A stretch of DNA of 64,000 nt from Burkholderiales bacterium (GTDB lineage Bacteria > Pseudomonadota > Gammaproteobacteria > Burkholderiales > Burkholderiaceae_C), in NCBI GenBank assembly GCA_028868825.1, contig JAGWTU010000008.1:1-64000 (forward strand), read 5' to 3'. Shown in pieces: positions 1 through 8,927 of this stretch. The position numbers and the translations under genes were made by a program. Positions within the stretch are counted from its first letter, which is position 1; the number at the start of each line of letters is the position of its first letter. Under the pieces are notes generated by a model, which was not told where the DNA came from, did no database searches, and saw nothing but the letters and a program-made list of their open reading frames with translations.

Positions 1-229
1 GGATGGGCGCCTCGGCCATCTGCTGGCGCAGGAAGGTCAGGCCGTCCATGCCGGGCATCTCGATGTCGAGCAGCAGCACGTCGGCCGGGTTCTTGCGCAG
101 CGCCGGACCGGCGATGAGCGGATTCGGCGCGCTGCCCAGCAGCTCGATCTCGGGGTCGCCCTTGAGCAGGTGCATCAGCGTCTGGCGCACCACGGCCGAA
201 TCGTCGACGACATAGACCTTGATCGTCAT
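1..229 (-). CDS. cheB: CheB chemotaxis methylesterase, N-terminal receiver part (cut by window edge)
   Basis: Only the first 76 or so codons lie in the window. They form the start of a response-regulator receiver: the acidic pair D9-D10 in YVVDDSAVVR and the phospho-acceptor D55 in LLLDIEMPGMDG. In this family the receiver controls a C-terminal methylesterase that removes methyl groups from chemoreceptor glutamates; that domain would lie beyond the left edge. The ATG at 227-229 overlaps the cheD stop by ATGA, so the two are translationally coupled. The CheB name rests on the receiver plus its position after cheR and cheD. Confidence 0.88.
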   Translation of the reverse strand, partial: MTIKVYVVDDSAVVRQTLMHLLKGDPEIELLGSAPNPLIAGPALRKNPADVLLLDIEMPGMDGLTFLRQQMAEAPI

Positions 230-714
230 GACACGGTCTCCGGGACTTCGACGACGCGGATCTCGGGCAGATCGGGCCCGACGGTCCAGCGCAGGCGCCG
301 GTAGCGGTTGCCGCCCAGGTCCTGGGCCAGCAGCGGCAGGCCCAGGCGCGCCACCGCGGCCAGCGCCCAGCGCGCGTTCTGGGCCCCGACATGATCGGCG
401 CGGAACAGGTCGGGGAACATGTTGCCGCCGCCCGCGACGTAGGCCTCGCAGCGCTGCGCCTCGATGCCGATGGCGCGCAGCTGCGTGCGCATCGCCGCCA
501 GCGCGACCTCGCCATGCGTGGTGTCGCGCGCGCCGGGCTGTGCGGCGGCGGTGCCGGTGTGCACGACATGGCACATCGCCGCGACGCTGCGCCGCGGGTC
601 GGTGAGGATCAGCGCGACGCAGGAGCCGAGCAGCGTCTCCAGCGTCTCGCCGCGGCCGGCGACGACGACGTCGCCGGGGTGCAGCAGGTGGGTGCGGTTG
701 CGGCGGCGCGGCAT
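226..714 (-). CDS. cheD: CheD chemoreceptor glutamine deamidase
   Basis: A 162-residue protein of CheD type. CheD deamidates specific glutamines in chemoreceptors and in many species also binds CheY-P phosphatases. The catalytic motif is visible: LLGSC with nucleophile C32, followed by the histidine motif MCHVVH with H49. The ATG at 712-714 overlaps the cheR stop, and the stop overlaps the cheB start. It is therefore part of the adaptation block cheR-cheD-cheB. Length is normal for the family. Confidence 0.93.
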   Translation of the reverse strand: MPRRRNRTHLLHPGDVVVAGRGETLETLLGSCVALILTDPRRSVAAMCHVVHTGTAAAQPGARDTTHGEVALAAMRTQLRAIGIEAQRCEAYVAGGGNMFPDLFRADHVGAQNARWALAAVARLGLPLLAQDLGGNRYRRLRWTVGPDLPEIRVVEVPETVS

Positions 715-1532
715 CACGGCTTGCGGAAGGCGCCCGGCGCCAGCGGCTGCAGCGCGGCCGCGCCGGGCACGCGGCCCTCGGCGGTGCCGATGAAGAACAG
801 GCCGCCCGGGCGCAGCAGCGCGAGCACGCGCTCGACGACGTCGCGCTTGGTCGCGGCGTCGAAATAGATCAGCACGTTGCGCAGGAAGACGACGTCGAAG
901 GGCCCGATGCCGCCGTAGCCGACGGCGCCGCTCTGGCACAGGTTGAGCTGGCCGAAGCGCACGCGCTCGCGCAGCGCCGGGCGGATCTGCACCAGCCCTT
1001 CGCTGTCGCCCTCGCCGCGCAGGCAATGGCGGCGCAGCCGCTCGGGGCTGACGCCGCGCAGCCGCTCGGCCGGGTAGATCGCGGCCGCCGCGCTGCGCAG
1101 CACGCGGTCGCTGATGTCGGTGCCGGTGACCGACCAGTCGGCACCGATGCGCCCGTGCTGCTGCAGCTCGGCGAGCAGCATCGCCGTGCTGTAGGCCTCG
1201 TCGCCGAACGAGGCCGCCGCGCTCCACACCGCGAGCGACGCCGGGCGCCGCTGCGACAGATCGCGCTCGAGCAGCTCATAGTGCGCCGGCTCGCGGAAGA
1301 AATAGGTCTCGTTCGTCGTCAGCAGGTCGACGGCAACCTGGAACTCGCCGCCGTCGTCGTCGCCGGCGATCAGCGCCAGGTAGTCGTCGAAGTCGCCGAC
1401 GCCCAGCCGCGCGATGCGCGGCGCCAGCCGCGACGCGACAAGCGGCTTCTTGCTGTCGGCGAACGAGAGCCCGACCGACGCGTACATCAGCTCGCAGATG
1501 CCGCGGAAGGTGGTGTCATGCAACGAGGGCAT
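714..1532 (-). CDS. cheR: CheR chemoreceptor glutamate methyltransferase
   Basis: A 272-residue SAM-dependent methyltransferase that methylates receptor glutamates. The hallmark TTNETYFFREP is present in the N-terminal half, followed by the SAM-binding Rossmann segment (VWSAAASFGDEAYSTAM; most CheR have WSAACSSGEEPYS, so the motif is slightly divergent) and DVVFLRNVLIYFD. The start overlaps the end of cheW by 17 nt. Neither receptor in the operon ends in the NWETF-type CheR-binding pentapeptide, so recruitment must work by another contact. Confidence 0.95.
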   Translation of the reverse strand: MPSLHDTTFRGICELMYASVGLSFADSKKPLVASRLAPRIARLGVGDFDDYLALIAGDDDGGEFQVAVDLLTTNETYFFREPAHYELLERDLSQRRPASLAVWSAAASFGDEAYSTAMLLAELQQHGRIGADWSVTGTDISDRVLRSAAAAIYPAERLRGVSPERLRRHCLRGEGDSEGLVQIRPALRERVRFGQLNLCQSGAVGYGGIGPFDVVFLRNVLIYFDAATKRDVVERVLALLRPGGLFFIGTAEGRVPGAAALQPLAPGAFRKP

Positions 1533-2043
1533 CTTGGGCGCTGTCGCAGAGCTGGGCCATCTCGTCGACGTCGAAGGCGCGATCGGGTTCGAGGATGATG
1601 ACGAAGCGGTTCTTCACCTTGCCCATGCCGCGGATGAAGTCGCGGCGCACGGCGGCGCCGAAGTTCGGCGGCGGCTCGATCTGCTCGTCGGGAATCTCGA
1701 TGACCTCGCTGACGGCGTCGACGAGCAGGCCGAGCTCGATGCGCTCGCCCTCGCGCATCGCGTCGAAGATGACGATGCAGCTCTTCTTGCCCAGCGTCGC
1801 GCCGGCGCGGCCGAAACGCGCATGCAGGTCGATCACCGGCACCACCGCGCCGCGCAGGTTGATGACGCCGCGCACGAAGCCCGGCATCAGCGGCACCGTC
1901 GTCATCGGCCCGCATTGGATGATCTCGCGCACGGTGCGGATGTCCATCGCGAACACCTCCTTGCCGAGCCCGAAGGTGAGGTACTGCTGGACGACCGCGG
2001 CCACCGCTGCCGCTGCCGTCGCTTCCTGGTCTTTCCTGGCCAT
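1516..2043 (-). CDS. cheW: CheW coupling protein
   Basis: A 175-residue CheW-domain protein that links receptors to CheA. The fold is recognisable from YLTFGLGKEVFAMDIRTVRE, then GFVRGVINLRGAVVPVIDL (the conserved NLRG turn) and LGLLVDAVSEVIEI. An Ala-rich leader of about 18 residues precedes the domain. It begins 12 nt after the end of the PAS receptor and overlaps cheR, consistent with one transcript. Confidence 0.95.
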   Translation of the reverse strand: MARKDQEATAAAAVAAVVQQYLTFGLGKEVFAMDIRTVREIIQCGPMTTVPLMPGFVRGVINLRGAVVPVIDLHARFGRAGATLGKKSCIVIFDAMREGERIELGLLVDAVSEVIEIPDEQIEPPPNFGAAVRRDFIRGMGKVKNRFVIILEPDRAFDVDEMAQLCDSAQDALVA

Positions 2044-2055
2044 GGCGGTCTCGGC

Positions 2056-4974
2056 TCAATAGGGGCGGAAGGTGCCGCTGGCGGCCTTCGCGATGGCCTG
2101 CGCCGCCGGTCCGGACACGCGCAGCGCCGGGGCGTTGCCGGCCTTGCGGCGCGGCGCCTCGGCCTCGGCGCGCTGCGGCTTGCGCGACTTCGCCTGCGCG
2201 TCGCCATGGCTGAAGAACGCGACCGACTGCTGCAGCTGCTCGGCCTGTCCCGAGAGCTCCTCGGAGGTCGCCGCGAGTTCCTCGGACGCCGAGGCGTTCT
2301 GCTGCGTCGCCTTGCTGAGCTGGCCCATCGCGCCGCCGATCTGCGTCACCGACTGGCTCTGCTCGCTCGACGCGGCGGCGATCTCCTGCACGAGCTCGCT
2401 CGTGCGCTGGATCGACGGCACGATCTCGTCGAGCAGCTTGCCCGCGCGCTCGGCCGTGCTGACGCTGTCGCCGGCGAGGTCGCCGATCTCCTTGGCCGCC
2501 TCCTGGCTGCGCTCGGCGAGCTTGCGCACCTCGGCGGCGACGACGGCGAAGCCCTTGCCATGCTCGCCGGCGCGCGCCGCCTCGATGGCGGCGTTCAGCG
2601 CCAGCAGGTTGGTCTGGTAGGCGATGTCGTCGACGATGCTGATCTTGGCCGCGATCTGCTTCATCGCCGTCACCGTCTGCGTCACCGCCGAGCCGCCCTC
2701 GCCGGCCTCGGTGCTGGCCTTGGTGGCCATGCCGTTGGTGACCTTGGCGTTGTCGCTGTTCTGCGAGATCGAAGCCGACATCAGGTCGATCGACGCCGTC
2801 GTCTCCTCGACCGAGCTGGCCTGCTCGCTCGCCGATTGCGACAGCGACTGCGCCGTGGCGCTGACCTGGTTGGCGGCACCGGTGAGCGCGTCGGCGGCCG
2901 AGCGCACCTCGTCGATGATGCCGGCGAGCTTGTCGCAGGTGCTGTTGGCGTCGTTCTTGACCTGGTCGAAGGTGCCCTCGGCGTCGCGCGTGATGCGCTG
3001 GCCGAGGTCGCCGTTGGCCAGGGCGCCGAACACGCGGCCGACATCCTCGATGATCGCGGCGAGCTTCTCGGTCGTCGCATTGGCGTCGTTCTTGACCTGC
3101 TCGAAGGTGCCGGCGTAGTCGCGGCTGATGCGCTGCGTGAGGTCGCCGGCGCTGAGCGCGCCGAAGACGCGGCCGACGTCGGCGAAGATCACGCCGGTCG
3201 TCTCCATCAGCGAATTGACGCCCGAGCACAGCACGCCGATCGGGCCCGACTTGCCTTCCATCGGGATGCGCTGCGCGAGGTCGCCGTCCTTGGCCGCGCT
3301 CGTCACCTGCTGCGCCTCCTCGACGGCCTGCTTGAGCATGTTGGCGGCATTGACCTGCTCGGTCACGTCGGTGGCGTACTTGACGACCTTGAACGGCTTG
3401 CCGTTCATGTCCATGATCGGGTTGTAGGAGGCCTGGATCCAGACCTCGCGGCCGCCCTTGCCGATGCGCTTGTACTGGCCGGCATCGAATTCGCCGCGGC
3501 CGAGCTTGTCCCAGAACATGCGGTACTCGACGCTGGCACGGTAGGCCGGGTCGACGAACAGGCTGTGGTGCTGGCCCTGGATCTCGCCCAGGCTGTAGCC
3601 GAGCGCGCGCAGGAAGTTCTCGTTGGCGTTCAGCACCTTGCCGTCGAGGCCGAACTCGATCACCGCCTGCGCCTTGCCGATGGCCGCGAGCTGGCCCGCG
3701 TAGTCGGCCGCCTGGAGCTTGGCGGCGGTGATGTCGGTGGCGTACTTGACGACCTTGAACGGGCGGCCCGCGAGGTCGAGGATGGGGTTGTACGAGGCCT
3801 GCAGCCAGACCTCGCGCCCGCCCTTGGCGATGCGCTTGTACTGGCCGGCGTCGTATTCGCCGCGGCCGAGCTTGTCCCAGAACATGCGGTATTCCGGGCT
3901 GGCGCGGAACGCCGCATCGACGAAGGTGCTGTGGTGCTGGCCCTGGACCTCGGCCAGCGTGTAGCCCATCGCGTCGAGGAAGTTGGCGTTGGCGCTCAGC
4001 ACCTTGCCGTCGAGGCTGAACTCGATCACCGCCTGCGCCTTGCCGATGGCCGCGAGCTGGCCGGCGGCGTCGGCCGCCTGCAGCCTTGCGGCGGTGACGT
4101 CGGTGGCGATCTTGGCGACCTTGACGACGCGGCCCATCTCGTCGCTGATGGGCGAATAGACGGCCTGCAGCCAGACCTCCTGGCCCGTCTTCGTGACGCG
4201 CCTGAAGACATCGGACTGCGGCTTGCCGGCGGCGAGGTCGCGCCAGAACTCGGTGTAGGCCGGCGTCGACGCGTAATGGGCATCGACGAACAGGCGGTGG
4301 TGGCGGCCGACGATCTCCTCGCCGCGGTAGCCCATCGTGCGCAGGAAGTTCGGGTTCGCCTGCAGCACGTTGCCGGCGAGGTCGAACTCGATGTAGGCGT
4401 AGCTCTGGTCGATCGCCGCGAGCACGCCGCGCGCATTCTGGCGCTCGAGCTCGGCGGCCGTGATGTCGAAGCGCACGCCGAGGTAGCGCTCGGGCTTGCC
4501 GTTGGCGCCCGGCACCGGCTGCACGACGGCATCGACGTAATACGGCGTGCCGTCCTTGGCGCGGTTCTTGATGATGCCGCGGAAGGTCTCGCCGCGGCCT
4601 ATCGTCTGCCACATCTGCTTGAACGTCTCCTTGGGCATGTCGGGGTGACGGACCTTGCTGTGCGGCGCGCCGACGAGCTCGTCGCGGCTGTACTTCGAGA
4701 CCTCGAGGAACTTGTCGTTGACGGCCAGGATGTCGCCCTTCTTGTCGCCCTCGGAGACGATGCAGGCCTGGTTCAGGATCTCGTTGCGCACCTTCAGGTC
4801 GGCTTCGACGGCCGCCAGGCGTGCCTGCATCTCGGCCAGCGAGGCCGCGGACTGGCGCTGCGCCTCCTCCGCCTGGACGAGCTGCTGCTGCGCCTGCTCG
4901 GCCTGCGTTTGCGCCTGCGCGATCTCGGCCGCGGCGAACGTGCGGGCGAACCAGGAAAGGGGGGCCTTGTTCAT
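2056..4974 (-). CDS. Soluble methyl-accepting chemotaxis protein with four PAS domains
   Basis: A 972-residue receptor without transmembrane segments, so it senses in the cytoplasm. Order: coiled-coil Ala/Gln-rich leader (about 15-62); PAS1 (about 63-180), whose [21 protein letters not shown] region resembles Aer-type PAS; PAS2; PAS3 (about 300-421); PAS4 (about 422-543). Two HAMP-like repeats (VGRVFGAL...GDL.QRI) follow, then the MCP signalling hairpin with tip [19 protein letters not shown]. The C-terminus FRPY is not a CheR tether. ATG at 4972-4974 overlaps the cheA stop. The ligand is unknown; Aer-like PAS domains often bind FAD or haem, which cannot be decided here. Confidence 0.93.
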   Translation of the reverse strand: MNKAPLSWFARTFAAAEIAQAQTQAEQAQQQLVQAEEAQRQSAASLAEMQARLAAVEADLKVRNEILNQACIVSEGDKKGDILAVNDKFLEVSKYSRDELVGAPHSKVRHPDMPKETFKQMWQTIGRGETFRGIIKNRAKDGTPYYVDAVVQPVPGANGKPERYLGVRFDITAAELERQNARGVLAAIDQSYAYIEFDLAGNVLQANPNFLRTMGYRGEEIVGRHHRLFVDAHYASTPAYTEFWRDLAAGKPQSDVFRRVTKTGQEVWLQAVYSPISDEMGRVVKVAKIATDVTAARLQAADAAGQLAAIGKAQAVIEFSLDGKVLSANANFLDAMGYTLAEVQGQHHSTFVDAAFRASPEYRMFWDKLGRGEYDAGQYKRIAKGGREVWLQASYNPILDLAGRPFKVVKYATDITAAKLQAADYAGQLAAIGKAQAVIEFGLDGKVLNANENFLRALGYSLGEIQGQHHSLFVDPAYRASVEYRMFWDKLGRGEFDAGQYKRIGKGGREVWIQASYNPIMDMNGKPFKVVKYATDVTEQVNAANMLKQAVEEAQQVTSAAKDGDLAQRIPMEGKSGPIGVLCSGVNSLMETTGVIFADVGRVFGALSAGDLTQRISRDYAGTFEQVKNDANATTEKLAAIIEDVGRVFGALANGDLGQRITRDAEGTFDQVKNDANSTCDKLAGIIDEVRSAADALTGAANQVSATAQSLSQSASEQASSVEETTASIDLMSASISQNSDNAKVTNGMATKASTEAGEGGSAVTQTVTAMKQIAAKISIVDDIAYQTNLLALNAAIEAARAGEHGKGFAVVAAEVRKLAERSQEAAKEIGDLAGDSVSTAERAGKLLDEIVPSIQRTSELVQEIAAASSEQSQSVTQIGGAMGQLSKATQQNASASEELAATSEELSGQAEQLQQSVAFFSHGDAQAKSRKPQRAEAEAPRRKAGNAPALRVSGPAAQAIAKAASGTFRPY
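3346..4077 (-). repeat. Tandem duplication of a PAS-domain unit (2 x 366 bp)
   Basis: PAS3 and PAS4 of the soluble receptor are encoded by two adjacent units of exactly 366 bp (122 codons): 3712-4077 and 3346-3711. Stretches of 30 or more bases are identical at a 366-bp offset, for example the blocks beginning at 3671 and 4037 and those near 3489 and 3855. The proteins share [11 protein letters not shown] and [10 protein letters not shown]. This is an in-frame intragenic duplication; PAS2 (higher coordinates) is a more diverged older copy. Confidence 0.85.
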
Positions 4975-7211
4975 GATGCTTGTCCTTCGAATGTGGGTTG
5001 GCCGCTGCGGCCGGTCTCGGCCTTGAGGGGGGGGGAACGGGTGGGGGCGTTGGCCAGATCGGCCAGTGAATTGACGTCGAAGATCAGCGCGACCTCGCCG
5101 TTGCCGAGGATCGACGAGCCGGCCATGCCGCGCAGGCTGCGCAGCATCTTGCCGAGCGGCTTGATCACCGTCTGGTGCTGGCCCAGCAGCTGGTCGACGA
5201 GGATGCCGAAGGTGCCGCTGCGCGCGCGCACGACGACGACGCTGGTGCGCGCCGGCTCGGGCGTGTCGAGCATGTACAGGCGCCGCAGGCTGGCCACCGG
5301 CAGCACCTGCCCGCGCAGCTCGACGAGGCTGCGGCCGCGCGCGTCGACGGTGTTCGCGGTGGGCCGGTTCTCGATCACCTCGACGACGGCGTCCAGCGGC
5401 AGGATGAAGCGCGAATGGCCGACGCCGACGAGAAAGCCGTCGATGATGGCCAGCGTCAGCGGCAGCCGGATCTCGATCGTCGAGCCGGCGCCGGGTTCGC
5501 TGTGGATCGTCACCGCGCCGCGCAGCGCCTCGATGTTGCGGCGCACGACGTCCATGCCGACGCCGCGCCCGCTGAGGTTGGTGACCTTCTCGGCGGTCGA
5601 GAAGCCGGGCTCGAAGATGAGGCGGTGGATGGCGTCCTCGCCCGGCCGCACGCCGGGCTCGACGAGGCCCCGCTCCCAGGCCCGCGCCAGCACCTTGTCG
5701 ACGTCGATGCCGCGGCCGTCGTCGCTGATGCGGATGATGATGCTGCCCGATTCGTGGCAGGCGGCGAGCGTCAGCCGGCCCTGCGCCGGCTTGCCCGCGG
5801 CCTGGCGCTGCGCCGGCGTCTCCAGGCCATGGTCGAGCGCGTTGCGCACGAGGTGCATCAGCGGGTCGGCGATGCGGTCGACCATCGACTTGTCGAGCTC
5901 GGTGTCGCCGCCGACGATCTCGAACGCGACCTCCTTGCCGAGTTCGGCCGCGGTGTCGCGCACGACGCGGCGGAAGCGCGCGAAGGTCTCGCCGATCGGC
6001 ACCATGCGCAGATGCAGCGTGCCGTTGCGGATCTCCTCGATCAGACGCCCGATCTGCGCGTTGGCCTCCATCAGCGGGCGCTGGCGCGACTGGCGTGCCA
6101 GCAGCTGCGCGCCGGCGCCGGCAATCACGAGTTCGCCGAGCAGGTTGATGACGCTGTCGAGGCGGTCGGCCTGGACGCGGATGTAGCGTTGCTCCTCGCT
6201 CGGCGCCGGCGGCACCGCCTCGCGCACGCTCTGCTGCTTGTTCAGCGCCGCGGCGACGACCTGCGGATGCAGGCCGTGATCGTCCTCCAGGATCTCGCCC
6301 AGGCGCGGCGGCGCCCCGGCGGCGGCGGCCGCCGCCTGCTGCTGCAGCGCGCGGTCGAGCTGCTCGCGCGTGATCGCGCCGCTGGCGACGAGGATCTCGC
6401 CCAGCCGCGGCGTCTGCGGCATCGAATCGATGAGATCGATGTAGGCCTGCGGGCTCGCGCCGGGCGCGATCAGCCGCAGTTGCAGGTCGTCGCGCACGAA
6501 GGCGAACGCGGCCTCGATGCGCTCGCGCGGCTCGGCGGTCTCGAGGCCGAACTCGAAGCCGAGGTGGCAGGCCTCGGGGTCGATGGCGTCGAGCTCGGGG
6601 ATCGCGTCGCCGTCGCAGACGAGCCCCTCGATGCGGCCGATCGTGGCCAGATAGCCGAGTACCGTCAGCGGGTCCATGCCGTTGCGGAAGGTCTCGGGGC
6701 CGAAGCGCACCGAGACATGCCAGGGCCCGGCCCCGGGCGCCGCAGCCGCTGCAGTCGCCGCAGCGGCAAGCGGCGCTGCACCCGCGGCCGGCATCGCGCC
6801 GCCGGTGCCCGCCGCCGCTTGCAGCTGCGTCACGAGGTCGGCGCGCGTGTCGGCGCCGGCCGGCGGCGCGGTGCTGCCGGCGGCGTCGACGAGGGCGCGG
6901 ATCTGGTCGTTGCACTGCAACAGCAGCGTGCTCAGCGCCGGCGTCAGCTGCACCTGGCCTTCGCGCAGCCGGTCGAGCAGGGTCTCGACATGGTGCGTGA
7001 ACGCGACCACGGCTTCGAGGCCGAAGATGCCGGCCGAGCCCTTCACCGTGTGGGCGCAGCGGAAGAGTGCGGCCAGCAGTTCGCGGTCGTCGGGCCGGTC
7101 CTCGAGCTGCAGCAGCAGCGCCTCGATGCCGGTGATCTGCTCGACGGCCTCGCTGACGAAGGCGGGCAAGGCGTCGGCGAGGAAATCGTCGTCGGCGGCT
7201 GCGCTGTTCAT
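4971..7211 (-). CDS. cheA: CheA histidine kinase with an MshEN-like insert
   Basis: A 746-residue chemotaxis kinase. HPt domain with phospho-histidine H54 ([14 protein letters not shown]). An Ala-rich linker (about 112-160) and a regulatory domain (about 163-250) follow. Then come two tandem 24-residue motifs at 269-292 and 303-326 that match the MshEN c-di-GMP-binding pattern (each starts RLGEIL and ends in Q); the second is imperfect. Next are the dimerisation domain (about 335-425), the ATPase domain (N457 in [13 protein letters not shown] at 497-501, GRGVGMDVV at 548-556) and the CheW-like domain (about 585-715). The start overlaps the STAS gene. The insert is not a standard CheA part. 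Confidence 0.95.
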   Translation of the reverse strand: MNSAAADDDFLADALPAFVSEAVEQITGIEALLLQLEDRPDDRELLAALFRCAHTVKGSAGIFGLEAVVAFTHHVETLLDRLREGQVQLTPALSTLLLQCNDQIRALVDAAGSTAPPAGADTRADLVTQLQAAAGTGGAMPAAGAAPLAAAATAAAAAPGAGPWHVSVRFGPETFRNGMDPLTVLGYLATIGRIEGLVCDGDAIPELDAIDPEACHLGFEFGLETAEPRERIEAAFAFVRDDLQLRLIAPGASPQAYIDLIDSMPQTPRLGEILVASGAITREQLDRALQQQAAAAAAGAPPRLGEILEDDHGLHPQVVAAALNKQQSVREAVPPAPSEEQRYIRVQADRLDSVINLLGELVIAGAGAQLLARQSRQRPLMEANAQIGRLIEEIRNGTLHLRMVPIGETFARFRRVVRDTAAELGKEVAFEIVGGDTELDKSMVDRIADPLMHLVRNALDHGLETPAQRQAAGKPAQGRLTLAACHESGSIIIRISDDGRGIDVDKVLARAWERGLVEPGVRPGEDAIHRLIFEPGFSTAEKVTNLSGRGVGMDVVRRNIEALRGAVTIHSEPGAGSTIEIRLPLTLAIIDGFLVGVGHSRFILPLDAVVEVIENRPTANTVDARGRSLVELRGQVLPVASLRRLYMLDTPEPARTSVVVVRARSGTFGILVDQLLGQHQTVIKPLGKMLRSLRGMAGSSILGNGEVALIFDVNSLADLANAPTRSPPLKAETGRSGQPTFEGQAS

Positions 7212-7486
7212 GCGGCGCTCCCGGCGCCGACGAGCGCGTGCGCGCCGAGCGCGATGCAGGCCCGACGCAGCGGCTCGCTCGGGTCGACCAGCGTCAGCTC
7301 GCGGCCGCGCCGGTGCAGGGCGCGCGCCAGCGCCAGCAGCAGCTGGACGCCGGCGCCGTCGACGATCTCGACATCGGCGGCGTCGACGACCGGCCCGGGG
7401 TCGGGTCCGTCGAGCCAATCGAGCCAGGCGGCGGCCGTCTCGGCGGCGGTGCAGATGCTCAGTTCCAGTGGCAGGGTCAGGGGCAT
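7208..7486 (-). CDS. STAS-domain protein
   Basis: A 92-residue stand-alone STAS domain. The anti-sigma-antagonist-like core is seen in [29 protein letters not shown], where family members usually have a phosphorylatable Ser/Thr after the Asp; here the segment reads VDGAGVQ, so the usual Ser is Gly/Ala. Such proteins sit between cheY and cheA in many proteobacterial operons, and their role there is unclear. It overlaps the cheA start by 4 nt and follows cheY by 22 nt. Confidence 0.85.
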   Translation of the reverse strand: MPLTLPLELSICTAAETAAAWLDWLDGPDPGPVVDAADVEIVDGAGVQLLLALARALHRRGRELTLVDPSEPLRRACIALGAHALVGAGSAA

Positions 7487-7508
7487 GACCGGTTCCTCTC
7501 TCGACCGT

Positions 7509-7880
7509 TCAGGGCTGGATCAGCTTGGCCACCGCGTCGAGCAGTTGCGGCGGGTTGAAGGGTTTGACCATCCAGGCCTTGGCGCCGGCGGCGCGGCCCT
7601 GCTGGATCTTGGCTTCCTGGCCCTCGGTGGTCAGCATCACGACGGGCGTGAAGCGGTGCGCGGCCTGCGCCTTGAGCTGGGTCACGAAGGTGATCCCGTC
7701 CATGTTCGGCATGTTGACGTCGCTGACGATGAGGTTGACGCGGCCGACCTTGGCCAGCGTGTCCAGCGCCTGCTTGCCGTCGCCGGCCTCCAGCACGGTG
7801 TAGCCGGCGCGTTCGAGCGCGATGCGCACGACCGCGCGCAGCGATGACGAGTCGTCGACGATGAGGATGGTCTTGGCCAT
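7509..7880 (-). CDS. cheY: CheY single-domain response regulator
   Basis: A 123-residue receiver only. Acidic pair D9-D10 (LIVDDSSSLR), phospho-acceptor D54 (VSDVNMPNMDG), conserved Thr/Ser (MLTTEG) and Lys (MVKPF) are all present. CheA phosphorylates such proteins, which then act on the flagellar motor or another output. It lies 12 nt after the small receptor and upstream of the STAS gene. The motor target cannot be shown because no flagellar or pilus gene is in the window. Confidence 0.93.
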   Translation of the reverse strand: MAKTILIVDDSSSLRAVVRIALERAGYTVLEAGDGKQALDTLAKVGRVNLIVSDVNMPNMDGITFVTQLKAQAAHRFTPVVMLTTEGQEAKIQQGRAAGAKAWMVKPFNPPQLLDAVAKLIQP

Positions 7881-7892
7881 GGGCGGGCTCTT

Positions 7893-8927
7893 CTAGAAGA
7901 AACGGGTTTCGACGGCGGCCTGCGCGGTCGCGCTGCCGCCGGCGTGGACGGCGCGCTGCTCGTCGGCGCTGTAGCCCTCGGCGAGCAGCGCGGTCCATTC
8001 GGCGGCGTCGGGGGCGCGGCCCTCGGCGAGCGCGCGCTGCAGCCGCGCGCTGGCGCTGGCCATCGAGTTGCGGACCTGGTCGACGATCTGGTTGACGCGG
8101 TCCTGGAACTGGAACGCGATCATCAGCTCGCCGACCTGCTCGCGCACCGCGGCGCCGCGGGCGCTGAGCTCGGCGGCGCGCTCGTTGAGCTTGCCGACCG
8201 TCGAGTCGACCTCCTGGACGACGCGGTGGATCGTCTCCTCGCTGCCCTGGATCAGCGTCGTGTCGGCCTCGGCATGCTGGGCGGCGTCGGCCAGCGTGCG
8301 CTGCACGCGGGCGCCGAACTCGCCCACCGTCGTGCCGATGCGCCGGCCGGTCTCGCCCGATTCGGTCGACAGCCGCCGCACCTCGGTGGCGACGACGGCG
8401 AACGAGCGTCCGCTGTCGCCGGCGCGCGCGGCCTCGATCGCCGCGTTGATCGACAGCAGATTGGTCTGCCGCGCGAGCTGGGCCACGTCCTCGGCCATCT
8501 GTTGCAGCGTCGCCGACGCGCCGGCCAGGCCGCGCACCGAGCCCAGCACCTCGTCGCGCGAGCGCACGAAGCCGTGCAGCGTGACCAGGAGTTCGCGCAG
8601 CCGCGCCTCGCACAGCGCGAGCACGGCGGCGCGGGCGTCGAGCGCGGCCGGCGCGTCGTTGGCGCCGGCGCCGGGTTCGACGATGGCGTCGAGCTGTTCG
8701 AGGATCTGGCGGAATGCGGCGAGCAATTGCGCCGTCGCGTCGTGCATCTGCGTCTGCGCCGTCGCCAGGTGCTGGCCCCAGAGGTCGGACGCTTGCTGCA
8801 GCCGCTGCCCGATCGTCGCCGCGACGTCGTCGGCCGGCGCCGCGGCGCGCCGCCCTTGCCACCAGGCGGCCAGGCGCGCGAGGAAGCCCGGGCGCTGCGC
8901 GTCGGTGTTCAGCGCGGTCGCAATCAT
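7893..8927 (-). CDS. Small soluble MCP without a sensor domain
   Basis: A 344-residue cytoplasmic MCP-type protein. The first 130 or so residues are helical with no recognisable ligand domain and no membrane segment. The signalling tip [37 protein letters not shown] lies in the middle (about 155-190) instead of near the C-terminus. A region [16 protein letters not shown] follows, as found in CheZ- or CZB-like helices. The start overlaps the stop of the LOV-EAL gene (ATGA). It could pass a signal from another protein, such as the adjacent LOV-EAL protein, to CheA. Confidence 0.85.
   Translation of the reverse strand: MIATALNTDAQRPGFLARLAAWWQGRRAAAPADDVAATIGQRLQQASDLWGQHLATAQTQMHDATAQLLAAFRQILEQLDAIVEPGAGANDAPAALDARAAVLALCEARLRELLVTLHGFVRSRDEVLGSVRGLAGASATLQQMAEDVAQLARQTNLLSINAAIEAARAGDSGRSFAVVATEVRRLSTESGETGRRIGTTVGEFGARVQRTLADAAQHAEADTTLIQGSEETIHRVVQEVDSTVGKLNERAAELSARGAAVREQVGELMIAFQFQDRVNQIVDQVRNSMASASARLQRALAEGRAPDAAEWTALLAEGYSADEQRAVHAGGSATAQAAVETRFF

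Noticed and set aside
1414..6186. A 1590-codon plus-strand open frame
   Set aside because: It lies antiparallel to cheR, cheW, the PAS receptor and cheA, all of which have clear motifs. Long antisense frames are a product of the GC-rich codon bias. The same holds for the long antisense frames at 23273-28528 and 38352-42635.
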